A model generated the notes under the pieces. The model saw only the letters and a list, made by a program, of their open reading frames with translations. It did not search any database and was not told the DNA's origin. The position numbers and the translations under genes were made by a program. A stretch of DNA of 64,000 nucleotides. Origin: Osedax fenrisi. Taxonomy: Eukaryota; Annelida; Polychaeta; Sabellida; Siboglinidae. Location: positions 1,122,001 through 1,186,000 of the forward strand of contig CAXHSG010000162.1 in NCBI GenBank assembly GCA_964019155.1. Reading direction: 5' to 3'. This document shows, piece by piece, positions 1-12,833 of the stretch (position 1 is its first letter; every line of letters starts with the position of its first letter).

Positions 1-278
1 ATATCCTTGTATAGGCTCACTCGGGAAGTAATGCAGCTAAAAAAAACCTACACAAATTAAAACTTAACCCAACCTGAACTAAACTGTTAAAATAATACTC
101 AAAATATAATTTAACATACATACATATACATACATATATCATTATGCTTATATTGGTTCACTCGGGAAGTAATGCAGCTAAAAAAAACCACCAATATTAA
201 AACTTAATACAATCTAACCACAACTGTGCAAATATCCTTGTATAGTCTTACTCGGGAAGTAATTCAGATAAAAAAAAC
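1..278 (+). repeat. 91/106-bp satellite, first block
   Basis: Three monomers of the first satellite. Each has the conserved box CTCACTCGGGAAGTAATGC, an A-run, and a block ending AACCCAACCTAACC or a diverged form. A short stretch of TACATA repeats lies at about 116-140. The block ends where copy A of the embedded element begins, joined inside the A-run of a monomer, so the left part of copy A has been lost. The array continues off the left edge. Confidence 0.9.
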
Positions 279-828
279 CAACGTATCGTATCACCTATGT
301 TTAATAATTTATGTTTACATGGCGTAGATAGGAAATAATTAATATTAACTCGATTTTACATAGTCTTGAATTTCACCTCAATAATACGGGTAAATAAATT
401 CCGATGCACTTGTTTTTATTTCGATATACAAACCGGAAGTAGGATTTCGTAAATCTACGTAATGTATTCTAAATTAAAGAAACTCATTTTTACGAAATTA
501 TTTACCATCAAATTATTCACGATAAAGTTTGTTATTAAAAATTTGCGTCGAATTTAAATTTTTCGATTACGTAAATCGCTTAAAAATGACACTATTTAAC
601 GATTATTGGTATCGCGCGAATACATATCTAAAAAAGTAAATCATCTATTAAAACCGCGCTGCCCCACTTTATCACCTGTGGTTTTCCTTACGGAAAACGG
701 ATCTCGCGTTCGCGAGATCCTAATACTTACACACACAGACACACACACAGACAACTTCGCTAATATAGTATAGACTAGGCGGTCGGGGCCCGGCTTCGCC
801 CGTGATCGCGCGTAACGTTCACTTAGTG
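279..828. mobile_element. 0.94-kb embedded element, copy A (left-truncated)
   Basis: Similarity to the complete copy B starts at the word CAACGTATCG (position 279, matching 3,919 in B), so about 390 bp of the left side are missing. It keeps the conserved region with TTTCGATTACGTAAATCG, the two hairpins at 681-720, an AC/AG-rich tract at 728-752 and the GC-rich end containing GGGCCCGGCTTCGCCCG. The right boundary is placed before ATGTAATGTA (829-838), the presumed target-site copy. No coding capacity is seen. The family is not recognised; a non-autonomous retroelement or DNA element are both possible. Confidence 0.7.
681..720. other. paired hairpins in copy A (TT loop)
   Basis: Two adjacent perfect inverted repeats. 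GTTTTCC/GGAAAAC enclose the loop TTAC at 681-698. GGATCTCGCG/CGCGAGATCC enclose the two-base loop TT at 699-720. The same pair occurs in copies B and C, and in altered form in D, E and F. Confidence 0.9.
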
Positions 829-3463
829 ATGTAATGTACTTGGGAATTTTTATTAATATGTTTATATAGGTAAATTAAAACTTAAGCCAACAATAGTTAA
901 AATATACATATATAGGTTCACTCGGGAAGTAATGCAGCTAAAAAACCTACACAAATTAAAACTTAACCCAACCTAACTAAAACTGTGAAAATAAAAATAT
1001 AAATAAATATACTTTTATAGGTTCACTCGGGAAGTAATGCATCTAAAAAAACCTACACAAATTAAAACTTAACCCAACCTAACCACAAAAATGAAAATAA
1101 AAATATAAATAAATATGCTTTTATAGGTTCACTCGGGAAGAAATGCAGCTAAAAAAACCTACACAAATTAAAACTTAACCCAACCTAACCACAACCGTGA
1201 AAATAACAATATAAATAAATATGATTTTATAGGTTTACTCGGGAAGTAATTCAACTAAAAAAAACCTACACAAATTAAAACTTAACCCAACCTACCCACA
1301 ACTGTGAAAATAACAATATAAATAAATATGCTTTTATAGGTTCACTCGGGAAGTAATGCAGCTAAAAAAAACCTACCAAAATTAAAACTTAACCCAACCT
1401 AACCACAACTGTGAAAATAACAATATAAATAAATATGCTTTTATAGGTTCATTCGGGAAGTAATGAAGCTAAAAAAAAACTACCAAAATTAAAAATTAAC
1501 CCAACCTAACCACAACTTTGAAAATAACAATATAAATAAATATGCTTTTATAGGTTCACTCGGGAAGTAATGCAGCTAAAAAAAACCTACCAAAATTAAA
1601 ACTTAACCCAACCTAACCACAACTGTGAAAAATTACTAATACTCTAAAAGCAATGACCACACAAAGACATATATCAATATACTTGTATAGGCTCACTTGG
1701 GAAGTGATGCAGCTAAAAAAAAACACCAATATTAAAACTTAATCCAATCTAACCACAACTGTGAAAATATACTTATATAGGCTCACTCGGGAAGTAATGC
1801 AGTTAAAAAAAACCTACACAAATTAAAACTTAACTCAACCTAACCACAACAGTAAAAATATACTTGTATAGGCTCACTCGGGAAGTAATGCAGCTAAAAA
1901 AAACCTACACAAATTAAAACTTAACCCAACCTAACCACAACTGTGAAAATAACAATATAAATAAATATGATTTTATAGGTTCACTCGGGAAGTAATTCAA
2001 CTAAAAAAAACCTACACAAATTAAAACTTAACCCAACCTAACCACAACTGTGAAAATAACAATATAAATAAATATGCTTTTATAGGCTCACTCGGGAAGT
2101 AATGCAGCTAAAAAAAACCTACACAAATTAAAACTTAACCCAACCTAACCACAACTGTGAAAATAACAATATAAATAAATATGATTTTATAGGTTTACTC
2201 GGGAAGTAATTCAACTAAAAAAAACCTACACAAATTAAAACTTAACCCAACCTAACCACAACTGTGAAAATAACAATATAAATAAATATGCTTTTATAGG
2301 TTCACTCGGGAAGTAATGCAGCTAAAAAAAACCTACCAAAATTAAAACTTAACCCAACCTAACCACAACTGTGAAAATAACAATATAAATAAATATGCTT
2401 TTATAGGTTCACTCGGGAAGTAATTCAACTAAAAAAACCTACACAAATTAAAACTTAACCCAACCTAACCACAACTGTGAAAATAACAATATAAATAAAT
2501 ATGCTTTTATAGGTTCACTCGGGAAGTAATTCAGCTAAAAAAAACCTACCAAAATTAAAAATTAACCCAACCTAACCACAACTGTGAAAATAACAATATA
2601 AATAAATATGCTTTTATAGGTTCATTCGGGAAGTAATGAAGCTAAAAAAAACCTACCAAAATTGAAACTTAACCCAACCTAACCACAACTGTGAAAATAA
2701 CAATATAAATAAATATGCTTTTATAGGTTCATTCGGGAAGTAATGAAGCTAAAAAAAAACTACCAAAATTAAAAATTAACCCAACCTAACCACAACTTTG
2801 AAAATAACAATATAAATAAATATGCTTTTATAGGTTCACTCGGGAAGTAATGCAGCTAAAAAAAACCTACCAAAATTAAAAATTAACCCAACCTAACCAC
2901 AACTGTGAAAATAACAATATAAATACTATGCTTGTATAGACTCACTCAGGAAGTAATGTTGCTAAAAAAAACTACAAAAATTAAAACTTAACCCAACATA
3001 ACCACAACTGTGAAAAATTACTAATACTCTAAAAGCAATGACCACACAAATACATATATCAATATACTTGTATAGGCTCACTCGGGAAGTGATGCAGCTA
3101 AAAAAAAACACCAATATTAAAACTTAATCCAATCTAACCACAACTGTGAAAATATACTTATATAGGCTCACTCGGGAAGTAATGCAGTTAAAAAAACCTA
3201 CACAAATTAAAACTTAACCCAACCTAACCACAATAGTGATAATATACTTGTATAGGCTCACTCGGGAAGTGATGCAGCTAAAAAAAACCACCAATATTAA
3301 AACTTAATCCAATCTAACCACAACTGTGAAAATAACAATATAAATGAATATGCTTTTATAGGTTCACTCGGGAAGTAATGCAGCTAAAAAAAACCTACAA
3401 AAATTAAAACTTAACCCAACCTAACCACAACTGTGAAAATAACTATAACTATAACTACAAATA

Positions 3464-3502
<39 letters not shown>

Positions 3503-3521
3503 TTGTATAGTCTCACTCGGT
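829..3521 (+). repeat. 91/106-bp satellite, second block
   Basis: About 25 head-to-tail monomers. Long monomers (about 106 bp) carry the 15-nt insert ACAATATAAATAAAT that short ones (about 91 bp) lack. A third form carries a longer insert with AATGACCACACAAA (1,640-1,670 and 3,030-3,060). Monomers occur in a fixed order that recurs elsewhere: the run starting near 1,846 is repeated near 8,313 and 15,294, and 829-1,200 matches 17,816-18,186. No gene is seen. Confidence 0.92.
3466..3500. repeat. TA microsatellite next to element copy B
   Basis: An AT dinucleotide run inside the satellite monomer just left of copy B. Copies C and D have TA runs at the same relative place; copy E has a CA tract there instead. 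Confidence 0.95.
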
Positions 3522-4320
3522 ATGTAATGCATATATAATTATAGAATAGATTTTAGAAAAAATATTTTTTTATAAATCTATATTTTTTTCTTTGACCATA
3601 TATATGATGACATTTGGCGAAATATTAAAACCGGGATGGAAACCTTATTATTCATATTTTCATGATTTTTCTGATTTTATTACATGTATTTTCATACTCC
3701 TAATCTGATGAATACATAATTTATATGAAAATATGACTGGAAGTCGGTCAAATAGACTACTCTCAAATCATGTATTTTTCACTTTTTCGGCCGTAGCTCG
3801 AAGAATATTAAACATAAGAAGTCCTAATTTATAAAATTATATTCTATTTTAATTATCTATTTAATAAAGTTAAAATTAGTGAAATCGAATAATTATTGTA
3901 GATTTTGATTTTTTACATCAACGTATCGTATCACATATGTTTAATAATTTATGTTTACATGGCGTAGATAGGAAATAATTAATATTAACTCGATTTTACA
4001 TATTCTTGAATTTCACCTCAATAATACGGGTAAAAAATTCCGATGCAACAGTTGTTATTTAAATATTCACACCGGAAGTACCATTTCGTAAATCTACGTA
4101 ATGTATTCGAAATTAAAGAAACTCATTTTTACGAAATTATTTACCATCAAATTATTCACGATAAAGTTTGTTATTAAAAATTTGCTTCGAATTTAAATTT
4201 TTCGATTACGTAAATCGACTAAAAAATGACACTATTTAACGATATTTGGTATCGCGCGAATACATATTCAAAAAAGTAAATCATCTATTAAAACCCCGCT
4301 GCCCCACTTTATCACCTGAG

Positions 4321-4360
4321 GTTTTCCTTACGGAAAACGGATCTCGCGAACGCGAGATCC
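4321..4360. other. paired hairpins in copy B (AA loop)
   Basis: The same two hairpins as in copy A, but the two-base loop between GGATCTCGCG and CGCGAGATCC is AA instead of TT. This is the exact reverse complement of the copy A palindrome. Confidence 0.9.
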
Positions 4361-4368
4361 TAATACTT

Positions 4369-4409
4369 ACACACACACACACACAGACACACAGACAGAC
4401 ATTTTCGCT
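4369..4409. repeat. AC/AG dinucleotide tract in copy B
   Basis: An AC run followed by alternating ACAC and AGAC, just after the hairpins. Copies A, C and D have equivalents; copy E has lost it by deletion. Confidence 0.9.
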
Positions 4410-4475
4410 AATATAGTATAGATAGGCGGTCGGGGCCCGGCTTCGCCCGTGTTCGCGCGTAACGTTCACTTAGTG

Positions 4476-6555
4476 ATGTAATGTACTCGGGAGGTGATGT
4501 AATGTACTCGGGAAGTGATGCAGCTAAAAAAATCACCAATATTAAAACTTAATCCAATCTAACCACAACTGTGAATATAACTATATAAATAAAGCTACTT
4601 TTATAGGCAAACTCTGGAAGTAATGCAGCTAAAAAAAACCTCCACAAATTAAAACTTAACCCAACCTAACCACAACTGTGAAAATTAAAGGTAAATTAAA
4701 ACTTAAGCCAACATAACCACAATAGTTAAAATATACATATATAGGTTCACTCGGGAAGTGATGCAGCTAAAAAAAACCACCAATATTAAAACTTAATCCA
4801 ATATAACCACAACTGTGAATATAACTATATAAATAAATATGTTTATATAGGTTCAATCGGGTAGTAATGTAGCTAAAAAAAACCTACACAAATTAAAACT
4901 TAACCCAACCTAACCACAACTGTGAAAATAACAATATTAATAAATATGCTCTTATAGGCTCATTCGGGAAGTAATGCAGCTAAAAAAACCTACACAACTT
5001 AAAACTTAACCCAACCTAACCACAACAGTGAAAATATACTTTTATAAGCTCACTCGGGAAGTAATGCAGCTAAAAAAATCCTCCACAAATTAAAACTTAA
5101 CCCAACCTAACCACAACAGTGAAAATATACTTTTATATGCTCACTCGGGAAGCAATGCAGCTAAAAAAACCTCCACAAATTAAAACTTAGCCCAACATAA
5201 CCACAACAGTGAAAATATACTTTTATAAGCTCACTCGGGAAGTAATGCAGCTAAAAAAACCTCCACAAATTAAAACTTAACCCAACCTAACCACAACCGT
5301 GACAATATACTTGTATAGGTTCACTCGAGAAGTAATGCAGCTAAAAAAAACCTCCACAAATTAAAACTTAACCCAACCTAACCCCAACAGTGAAAATATA
5401 ATTGTATAGGCTCACATGGGAAGTAATGCAGCTAAAAAAAAACCTCACACAATTAAAACTTAACCCAACCTAACCACAACAGTGAAAATATACTTTTATA
5501 TGCTCACTCGGGAAGTAATGCAGCTAAAAAAACCTCCACAAATTAAAACTTAGCCCAACATAACCAAAACAGTGAAAATATACTTTTATAAGCTCATTCG
5601 GGAAGTAATGCAGCTAAAAAAACTTCCACAAATTTAAACTTAACCCAACCTAACCACAACAGTGAAAATATACTTTTATAAGCTCACTCGGGAAGTAATG
5701 CAGCTAAAAAAACCTCCAAAAATTAAACTTAACCCAACCTAACCACAACAGTGAAAATATACTTTTATATGCTCACTCGGGAAGTAATGCAGCTAAAAAA
5801 ACCTCCACAAATTAAAACTTAGCCCAACATAACCACAACAGTGAAAATATACTTTTATAAGCTCATTCGGGAAGTAATGCAGCTAAAAAAACATCCAAAA
5901 ATTAAAACTTAACCCAACCTAACCACAACTGTGAAAATAACAATATAAATAAATATGCTTTAATAGGTTCACTCGGGAAGTAATGAAGCTAAAAAAAACC
6001 TACACAAATTAAAACTTAACCCAACCTAACAACAACCGTGACAATATACTTTTATAGGCTCACTCGAGAAGTAATGCAGCTAAAAAAAACCTCCAACAAT
6101 TTAAAATCAACCCAACCTAACCACAACTGTAAAAATAACAATATAAATAAATATGCTTTATAGGCTCACTTGAGAAGTAATGCAGCTAAAAAAAACCTCC
6201 AAAATTAAAACTTAACCCAACCTAACCACAACATTGAAAATATACTTTTATAGGCTCACTCGGGAAGTAATGCAGCTAAAAAAACCTACCAAAATTAAAA
6301 CTTAACCCAACCTAACCACAACCGTGAAAAGCTACTTGTATAGGCAAACTCTGGAAGTAATGCAGATAAAAAAAACCTCCAAAAATTTAAACTTAACCCA
6401 ACCTTACCACAACTGTGAAAATAACAATATAAATAAATATACTTTTATAGGCTCACTCGGGAAGTAATGCAGCTAAAAAAAACCTACACAAATTAAAACT
6501 TAACCCAACCTAATCACAACTGTGAAAATAACTATAACTAAAAATATCAATGACC

Positions 6556-6614
<59 letters not shown>

Positions 6615-6632
6615 TGTATATGCTCACTCGGT
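4476..6632 (+). repeat. 91/106-bp satellite, third block
   Basis: Mostly short 91 bp monomers; for example GCTCACT starts at 5,048 and 5,139. A four-monomer order (tatatgctc, then tataagctc forms with CCTCCAC) recurs between about 5,130 and 5,930. The block opens with a duplicated TGATGTAATGTACTCGGGA segment (4,475-4,520) that is also present, diverged, after copy C. No gene is seen. Confidence 0.92.
6561..6611. repeat. TA microsatellite next to element copy C
   Basis: A TA run of about 50 bp after AATATCAATGACCACA, at the same position as the runs beside copies B and D. Confidence 0.95.
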
Positions 6633-6642
6633 ATGTATTGCA

Positions 6643-7584
6643 TATATAATTATATAATAGATTTTATAAAAAATATTTTTTTATAAATCTATATTTTTTC
6701 TTTGACCATATATGATGACATTTGGCGAAATAATAAAACAGAGATGGAAACCCTATTATTCATATTTTCATGATTTTTCTGATTTTATTACATGTATTTT
6801 CGTACTTCTAATCTGATGAATCCATAATTTATATGAAAATATGACCGGAAGTCGGTCAAATAGACTACTCTAAAATCCTGTATTTTTCACTTTTTCGGCC
6901 GTAGCTCTAAGAATATTAAATATAAGAAGTCCCAATTCATAAAATTATATTCTATTTTAATTATATAATTAATAAAGTTAAAATTAGTGAAATCGAATAA
7001 TTATTGTAGATTTTGATTTTTTACATCAACGTATCGTATCACATATGTTTAATAATTTATTTTTACATGGCGTAGATAGGAAATAATTAATATTAACTCG
7101 ATTTTACATATTAGTAAATTTCACCTCAATAATACGGGTAAATAAATTCCGATGCAACAGTTGTTATTTAAATATTCACACCGGAAGTACCATTTCGTAA
7201 ATATACGTAATGTATTCGAAATTAAAGAAACTCATTTTTACGAAATTATTTACCATCAAATTATTCACGATAAAGTTTGTTATTAAAAATTTGCTTCGAA
7301 TTTAAATTTTTCGATTACGTAAATCGACTAAAAAATGACACTATTTAACGATATTTGGTATCGCGCGAATACATATTCAAAAAAGTAAATCATCTATTAA
7401 AACCCCGCTGCCCCACTTTATCACCTGAGGTTTTCCTTACGGAAAACGGATCTCGCGTTCGCGAGATCCTAATACTTACACACACACACACACAGACACA
7501 CAGACAGACATTTTCGCTCTTATAGTATAGATAGGCGGTCGGGGCCCGGCTTCGCCCGTGATCGCGCGTAACGTTCACTTGATG
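6643..7584. mobile_element. 0.94-kb embedded element, copy C
   Basis: A 942 bp copy closely similar to B, flanked by ATGTATTGCA (6,633-6,642) and ATGTAATGTA (7,585-7,594). It includes the hairpins at 7,430-7,469 and an AC/AG tract at about 7,477-7,510. The hairpin-to-hairpin distance to copy B is 3,109 bp, and satellite on both sides is similar, as expected for a composite repeat unit. A 62-codon minus-strand frame (7,578-7,390) parallels the one in B and differs at few residues; this reflects overall DNA similarity, not coding constraint. Confidence 0.75.
7430..7469. other. paired hairpins in copy C (TT loop)
   Basis: GTTTTCC/GGAAAAC with loop TTAC, then GGATCTCGCG/CGCGAGATCC with loop TT. 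Confidence 0.9.
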
Positions 7585-10500
7585 ATGTAATGTACTTGGG
7601 AGGTGATGTCATGTACTCGGGAAGTGATTCAGCTAAAAAAAACCACCAATATTAAAACTTAATCCAATCTAACCACAACTATGAAAATAACTATATAAAT
7701 AAATGTGCTTTTATAGGCTCACTCGGGAAGTAATGCAGCTAAAAAAAACCTCCACAAATTAAAAATTAACCCAACCTAACCACAACCGTGAAAATATACT
7801 TTTATAGGCTCACTCGGGAAGTAATGCAGTTAAAAAAAACCTACACAAATTAAAACTTAACCCAACCTAACCACAATAGTGAAAATATACTTTTATAGTC
7901 TCACTCGGGAAGTAATGGAGCTAAAAAAAACCTAAGAAAATTAAAACTTAACCCAATCTAATAACAACTGTGAAAATAACAATATAAATAAATATGCTTT
8001 TATAGGCTCACTCGGGAATTAATGCAGTTAAAAAAAACCACCAATATTAAAACTTAATCCAACCTAACCACAACTTTGAAAATAACAATATAAATAAATA
8101 TGCTTTTATAGGTTCACTCGGGAAGTAATGCAGCTAAAAAAAACCTACCAAAATTAAAAATTAACCCAACCTAACCACAACTGTGAAAAATTACTAATAC
8201 TCTAAAAGCAATGACCACACAAAGACATATATCAATATACTTGTATAGGCTCACTTGGGAAGTGATGCAGCTAAAAAAACCTACACAAATTAAAACTTAA
8301 CCCAACCTAACCACAACAGTAAAAATATACTTGTATAGGCTCACTCGGGAAGTAATGCAGCTAAAAAAAACCTACACAAATTAAAACTTAACCCAACCTA
8401 ACCACAACTGTGAAAATAACAATATAAATAAATATGATTTTATAGGTTCACTCGGGAAGTAATTCAACTAAAAAAAACCTACACAAATTAAAACTTAACC
8501 CAACCTAACCACAACTGTGAAAATAACAATATAAATAAATATGCTTTTATAGGCTCACTCGGGAAGTAATGCAGCTAAAAAAAACCTACACAAATTAAAA
8601 CTTAACCCAACCTAACCACAACTGTGAAAATAACAATATAAATAAATATGATTTTATAGGTTTACTCGGGAAGTAATTCAACTAAAAAAAACCTACACAA
8701 ATTAAAACTTAACCCAACCTAACCACAACTGTGAAAATAACAATATAAATAAATATGCTTTTATAGGTTCACTCGGGAAGTAATTCAACTAAAAAAACCT
8801 ACACAAATTAAAACTTAACCCACCCTAACCACAACTGTGAAAATAACAATATAAATAAATATGCTTTTATAGGTTCACTCGGGAAGTAATTCAGCTAAAA
8901 AAAACCTACCAAAATTAAAACTTAACCCACCCTAACCACAACCGTGAAAATACACTTTTATAGGTTCACTCGGGAAGTAATGGAGCTAAAAAAAACCACC
9001 AATATTAAAACTTAACCCAACCTAACCACAACTGTGAAAATAACTAACACTCACAATATCAATGACCACACAACATAAATATATCAATATCTTTGTATAG
9101 GCTCACTCGGGAAGTAATTCAGCTAAAAAAACCAACAATATTAAAATTAATCCAATCTAACCACAACTGTGAAAATAAGAATATAAATGAATATGATTGT
9201 ATAGGCTAACTCGGGAAGTAATGTAGCTAAAAAAAACTACACAAATTAAATTTAACCCAACCTAACTAAAACTGTGAAAATAACAAATACTCAAAATATC
9301 ACTGAACACATACACAAATATCATAATACTTTTATAATAAAATTATATACCCAACCTAACTACAACTGTAAAAATAACAATATAAATAAATATGATTTTA
9401 TAGGCTCACTCGGGAAGTAATGCAGCTAAAAAAAACCTCCAAAAATTAAAACGTAACCCAACATAACCACAACCGTGACAATATACTTTTATAGGCTCAC
9501 TCGAGAAGTAATGCAGTTAAAAAAAACCTCCAAAAATTTAAATGTAACCCAACCTAACCACAACTGTGAAAATAACAATATAAATAAATATGCTTTTAAA
9601 GGCTCACTCGGGAAGTAATGCAGCTAAAAAAAACCTACACAAATTAAAACTTAACCCAACCTAAACAAAAATGTGAAAATAACAATATAAATAAATATGC
9701 CTTTATAGGGATCACTCGGGAAGTAATGCATCTAAAAAAGACCTACACGAATTAAAACTTAACCCAACCTAACCACAACAGTGAAAATATACTTTTATAA
9801 GCTCACTCGGGAAGTAATGCAGCTAAAAAAATCCTCCACAAATTAAAACTTAACCCAACCTAACCACAATCGTGACAATATACTTTTATAGGCTCATTCG
9901 AGAAGTAATTCAGCTAAAAAAAACCTCCACAAATTTAAACTTAACCCAACCTATCCACAACTGTGAAAATAACAATATAAATAAATATGAAGTTATAGTC
10001 TCACTCGGGAAGTAATGCAGATTAAAAGACCTACAAAAAGTAATACTTAACTCAACCAAACCACAACTGTGAAAATATCCTTGTATATGCTCACTCGGGA
10101 AGTAATGCAGCTAAAAAAAACCTACACAAATTAAAACTTAACCCAACCTAACCAAAACTGTGAAAATATCCTTGTATAGGCTCACTCGGGAAGTAATGCA
10201 GATTAAAAAACCTACAAAAATGTAAACTTAACCCATACTTACCACAACTGTGAAAATAACAATATAAATTAATATGCTTTTATAGGCTCACTCGGGAAGT
10301 AATACTGCTAAAAAAAAATACATAAATTAAAACGTAACCCAACCTAACCATAACAGGGAAAACATACTTTTATAGGCTCACTCGGGAAGTAATGCAGCTA
10401 AAAAAACCTCCAAAAATTAAAACTTAACCCAACCTAACCACAACTGTGAAAATAACAATATAAATAAATATACTTTTATAGGCTCACTCGGGAAGTAATG

Positions 10501-10697
10501 CAGCTAAAAAAAACCTCCAAAAATGTAAACGTAACCCAACCTTACCACAACTGTGAAAATAACAATATAAATAAATTTACTTTTATAGGCTCACTCGGGA
10601 AGTAATGCAGCTACAAAATATCTACCAATATTAAAACTTAACCCAACCTAAACACAACAGTGACAATAACTATAACTAAAAATATCAATGACCACAT

Positions 10698-10730
<33 letters not shown>

Positions 10731-10750
10731 CTTGTATATGCTAACTCGGT
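7585..10750 (+). repeat. 91/106-bp satellite, fourth block
   Basis: About 30 monomers of both lengths. The stretch from about 8,313 to 8,900 has the same monomer order as 1,846-2,500. Monomers near 9,285-9,360 and 10,020-10,330 are more diverged. No gene is seen. Confidence 0.92.
10695..10730. repeat. CA/TA microsatellite next to copy D
   Basis: A short CA run passing into a TA run, in the monomer just left of copy D. Confidence 0.93.
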
Positions 10751-10760
10751 ATGTATTGCA

Positions 10761-11217
10761 TATATAATTATATAATAGATTTTATAAAAAATATTTTTTT
10801 ATAAATCTATATTTTTTTTCTTGACTATATATATGAATATATTTAGCGAAATATTAAAACCGAGATGGAAACCCTATTATTCATATTTTCATGATTTTTC
10901 TCATTTTATTACATGTATTTTCGTACTCCTAATCTGATGAATCCATAATTTATACGAAAATATTACCGGAAGTCGGTCAAATAGACTACTCTAAAATCAT
11001 GTATTTTTCACTTTTTCGGCAATAGCTCGAAGAATATTAAACATAAGAAGTCCCAATTCATACAATTATATTCTATTTTAATTATCTATTTAATAAAGTT
11101 AAAATCATTGAAATCGAATAATTATTGTAGATTTTGATTTTTCACATCACCGTATCGTATCACATATGTTTAATAATTTATTTTTACATGGCGTAGATAG
11201 GAAATAATTAATATTAA
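10761..11217. mobile_element. 0.94-kb embedded element, copy D, left part
   Basis: The left half of copy D, preceded by ATGTATTGCA (10,751-10,760). It stops at TTAA (11,214-11,217), where the 3.5 kb TTAA-flanked element is inserted. The sequence resumes at 14,704 exactly where copy B continues (TTAACTCGATTTTA). Confidence 0.8.
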
Positions 11218-11672
11218 CTCTTTAGGTCCCAGCAATTTTAAATAACTATGCATTCAATACCCAGAGATTATGTATATTTAAAAAAAATATACGCATGTTT
11301 TTAATAAACGAAAATGTGTACTCATACATTACTATTTGTCTATTACAAGTGATATTTATTTTGATTAGTATATAATATATTATATTAATCTAAAGAAAAA
11401 AATCAAAAATAATCATTATTCATAATATTATATTAAATTAATTATAATAATTATAAAAAAAAATTATTAAAAATAAATATGAAATTAAAATTAAAAATAA
11501 TATATAAAATATTCGTATTTTTATATAAATATATATTGATAAAATATTTACTATATATTATTCAACATGATAATTAAAAAAAATTATTACTTAATTAATT
11601 ATTGAATAAAATAAGGATAACTACCTAAAGACAATATTTGTACTTTTTTATAATTTTTAATTTTATTTAAGA

Positions 11673-12046
11673 ATGTATTCAAGGTTAACTATCATAATTA
11701 AATAATCATTTTCTTTCATTACATGTTAAGTTATTTTGTTTTGGTATATATTTTTATAAATTATGTAATTAAAAATTCATAAAAATAATAATTATTGAAT
11801 ATTTTATAACTGTTTATATATAGAAAATGATTATAAATTATTTAAATTGTGTATTATTATGTAATAAAGATGTATTCAAGATCAAATATCATTGTTAAAT
11901 AATCATTTTCATAATAAGTTATTATATTTTAGAAAGGTATGTATTTATATAAATTATGTAATTAAAAATTCATAAAAAAAATAATTATTGAATATTATAG
12001 AACCTTATATGTAGAAATTTATAAAATTGTGTATTATATTTACATG
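11673..12046. repeat. two direct repeats of about 197 bp inside the TTAA element
   Basis: The blocks starting at 11,673 and 11,870 share ATGTATTCAAG, AAATAATCATTTTC, a stretch around TTATGTAATTAAAAATTCAT, AATAATTATTGAATATT and TTGTGTATTAT in the same order. The copies have diverged by substitutions and small deletions. Confidence 0.8.
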
Positions 12047-12344
12047 AATATTTTTTCAACTTATATTTCATGTAATATATATTTTATTTTAATAAAAGTT
12101 AACTTATTATTTACACATATAAATATTTATAATTATTATTCTATACTGTAATACTAATTTTCACTTATATAAAATTTAATTTGTATTTATATTTAAGTAT
12201 AATATATTATTTTATTTAAATTATATAAAAAAATAACAGTTCAGATAAATATTTATAATATATTGAATTTAAATAAAATTAAGAATACATAATTATTTAC
12301 AATACATCATAATTGATAAATATACAATTATTTAGAATGGTATT

Positions 12345-12486
12345 CTACAAAACAATCTTCTCTAGACCTTCCCCTAAGTCCACTTCATCAGCTACGTTCA
12401 CCTTCTCCCAGGCTATCAAATACTTCATCTACTTATTCACTTTCACCGAATCCATCAACATAGTCGATACTGACTTGAACATAATC
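12345..12486 (-). pseudogene. possible relic exon of a transposase-like gene
   Basis: This patch is much richer in G and C than its surroundings. Read on the minus strand it begins after a good splice-acceptor sequence (TTTCTAATATCACAG, ending at 12,487) and encodes acidic peptide pieces such as DYVQVSIDYVDGFGESE and VDEVFDSLGEGERS, separated by stop codons. Acidic, serine-rich N-termini are usual in piggyBac-type transposases, so this may be a broken exon of the former transposase. No homology is demonstrated, and the frame has at least three stops. Confidence 0.3.
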
Positions 12487-12671
12487 CTGTGATATTAGAA
12501 ATATATAATTAGTATATAGTAATATATTGGTCAAATATAATATTCTATTCGATATATAATACTATATTATTTATAGTTACTTATCACATTTAAGACTCAC
12601 ATTTAAGTCCTATCAACATAAGCGTAGAGTTCAAATATGTCATACCTCATTATCTACAATACCATAATATA

Positions 12672-12691
12672 TAATATATATATATATATAT
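12672..12691. repeat. TA microsatellite in the TTAA element
   Basis: A run of about ten TA dinucleotides. Confidence 0.9.
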
Positions 12692-12782
12692 AAATTTATC
12701 AAATGCATGTAGATTTATATATTTTCTGATGATATTATCTGAAACATGTATAACAATATAAATAATCAATTGTCATCTATGT

Positions 12783-12820
12783 AGAGGATTCAAAAATAGT
12801 AATTCGCCTGATTCTTCAGA
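12783..12820 (-). pseudogene. possible relic coding fragment (acidic)
   Basis: A short, less AT-rich patch that reads SEESGELLFLNPL on the minus strand. It lies between the two other acidic patches on the same strand and may belong to the same broken gene. It is too short to be sure. Confidence 0.2.
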
Positions 12821-12833
12821 AAAAATAAAATTG

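Larger units (their letters stand above)
3532..4475. mobile_element. 0.94-kb embedded element, copy B (complete reference copy)
   Basis: A 944 bp segment interrupts a satellite monomer. It is bracketed by ATGTAATGCA (3,522-3,531) and ATGTAATGTA (4,476-4,485), a likely old target-site duplication. From left to right it has an AT-rich part, a middle with CGGAAGTCGGTCAAATAGAC and TTTCGATTACGTAAATCG, two hairpins (4,321-4,360), an AC/AG tract (4,369-4,409) and a GC-rich end with GGGCCCGGCTTCGCCCG. A 62-codon frame on the minus strand (4,469-4,281) runs through the dinucleotide tract and hairpins and has no features of a protein. I see no terminal inverted repeats, polymerase III boxes or reverse transcriptase, so the class is unknown. 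Confidence 0.75.

Noticed and set aside
761..820. GC-rich end of the element (GGGCCCGGCTTCGCCCG) as a possible tRNA- or 5S-derived SINE head.
   Set aside because: I find no A box and B box pair on either strand and no cloverleaf.
829..3521. Regularly spaced conserved words resembling a CRISPR array.
   Set aside because: The units are contiguous monomers of 91-106 bp with similar, not unique, sequence between the words, in a eukaryotic satellite context. No cas genes are present.
4281..4469. 62-codon minus-strand frame in element copy B with a CVCVCV run.
   Set aside because: It reads through a dinucleotide tract and two hairpins, and has no domain or start-site signal. The similar frame in copy C merely reflects DNA similarity.
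7390..7578. 62-codon minus-strand frame in element copy C.
   Set aside because: The same artefact as in copy B. Copies A, D and E do not keep it.
11218..11224. A 7-bp target duplication TTAACTC (as for other transposon classes) instead of TTAA.
   Set aside because: With TTAA the two element ends align as inverted repeats from their first base (CTNTTT). With TTAACTC the ends no longer match, so the shared CTC is taken as chance or as part of the terminal repeat.
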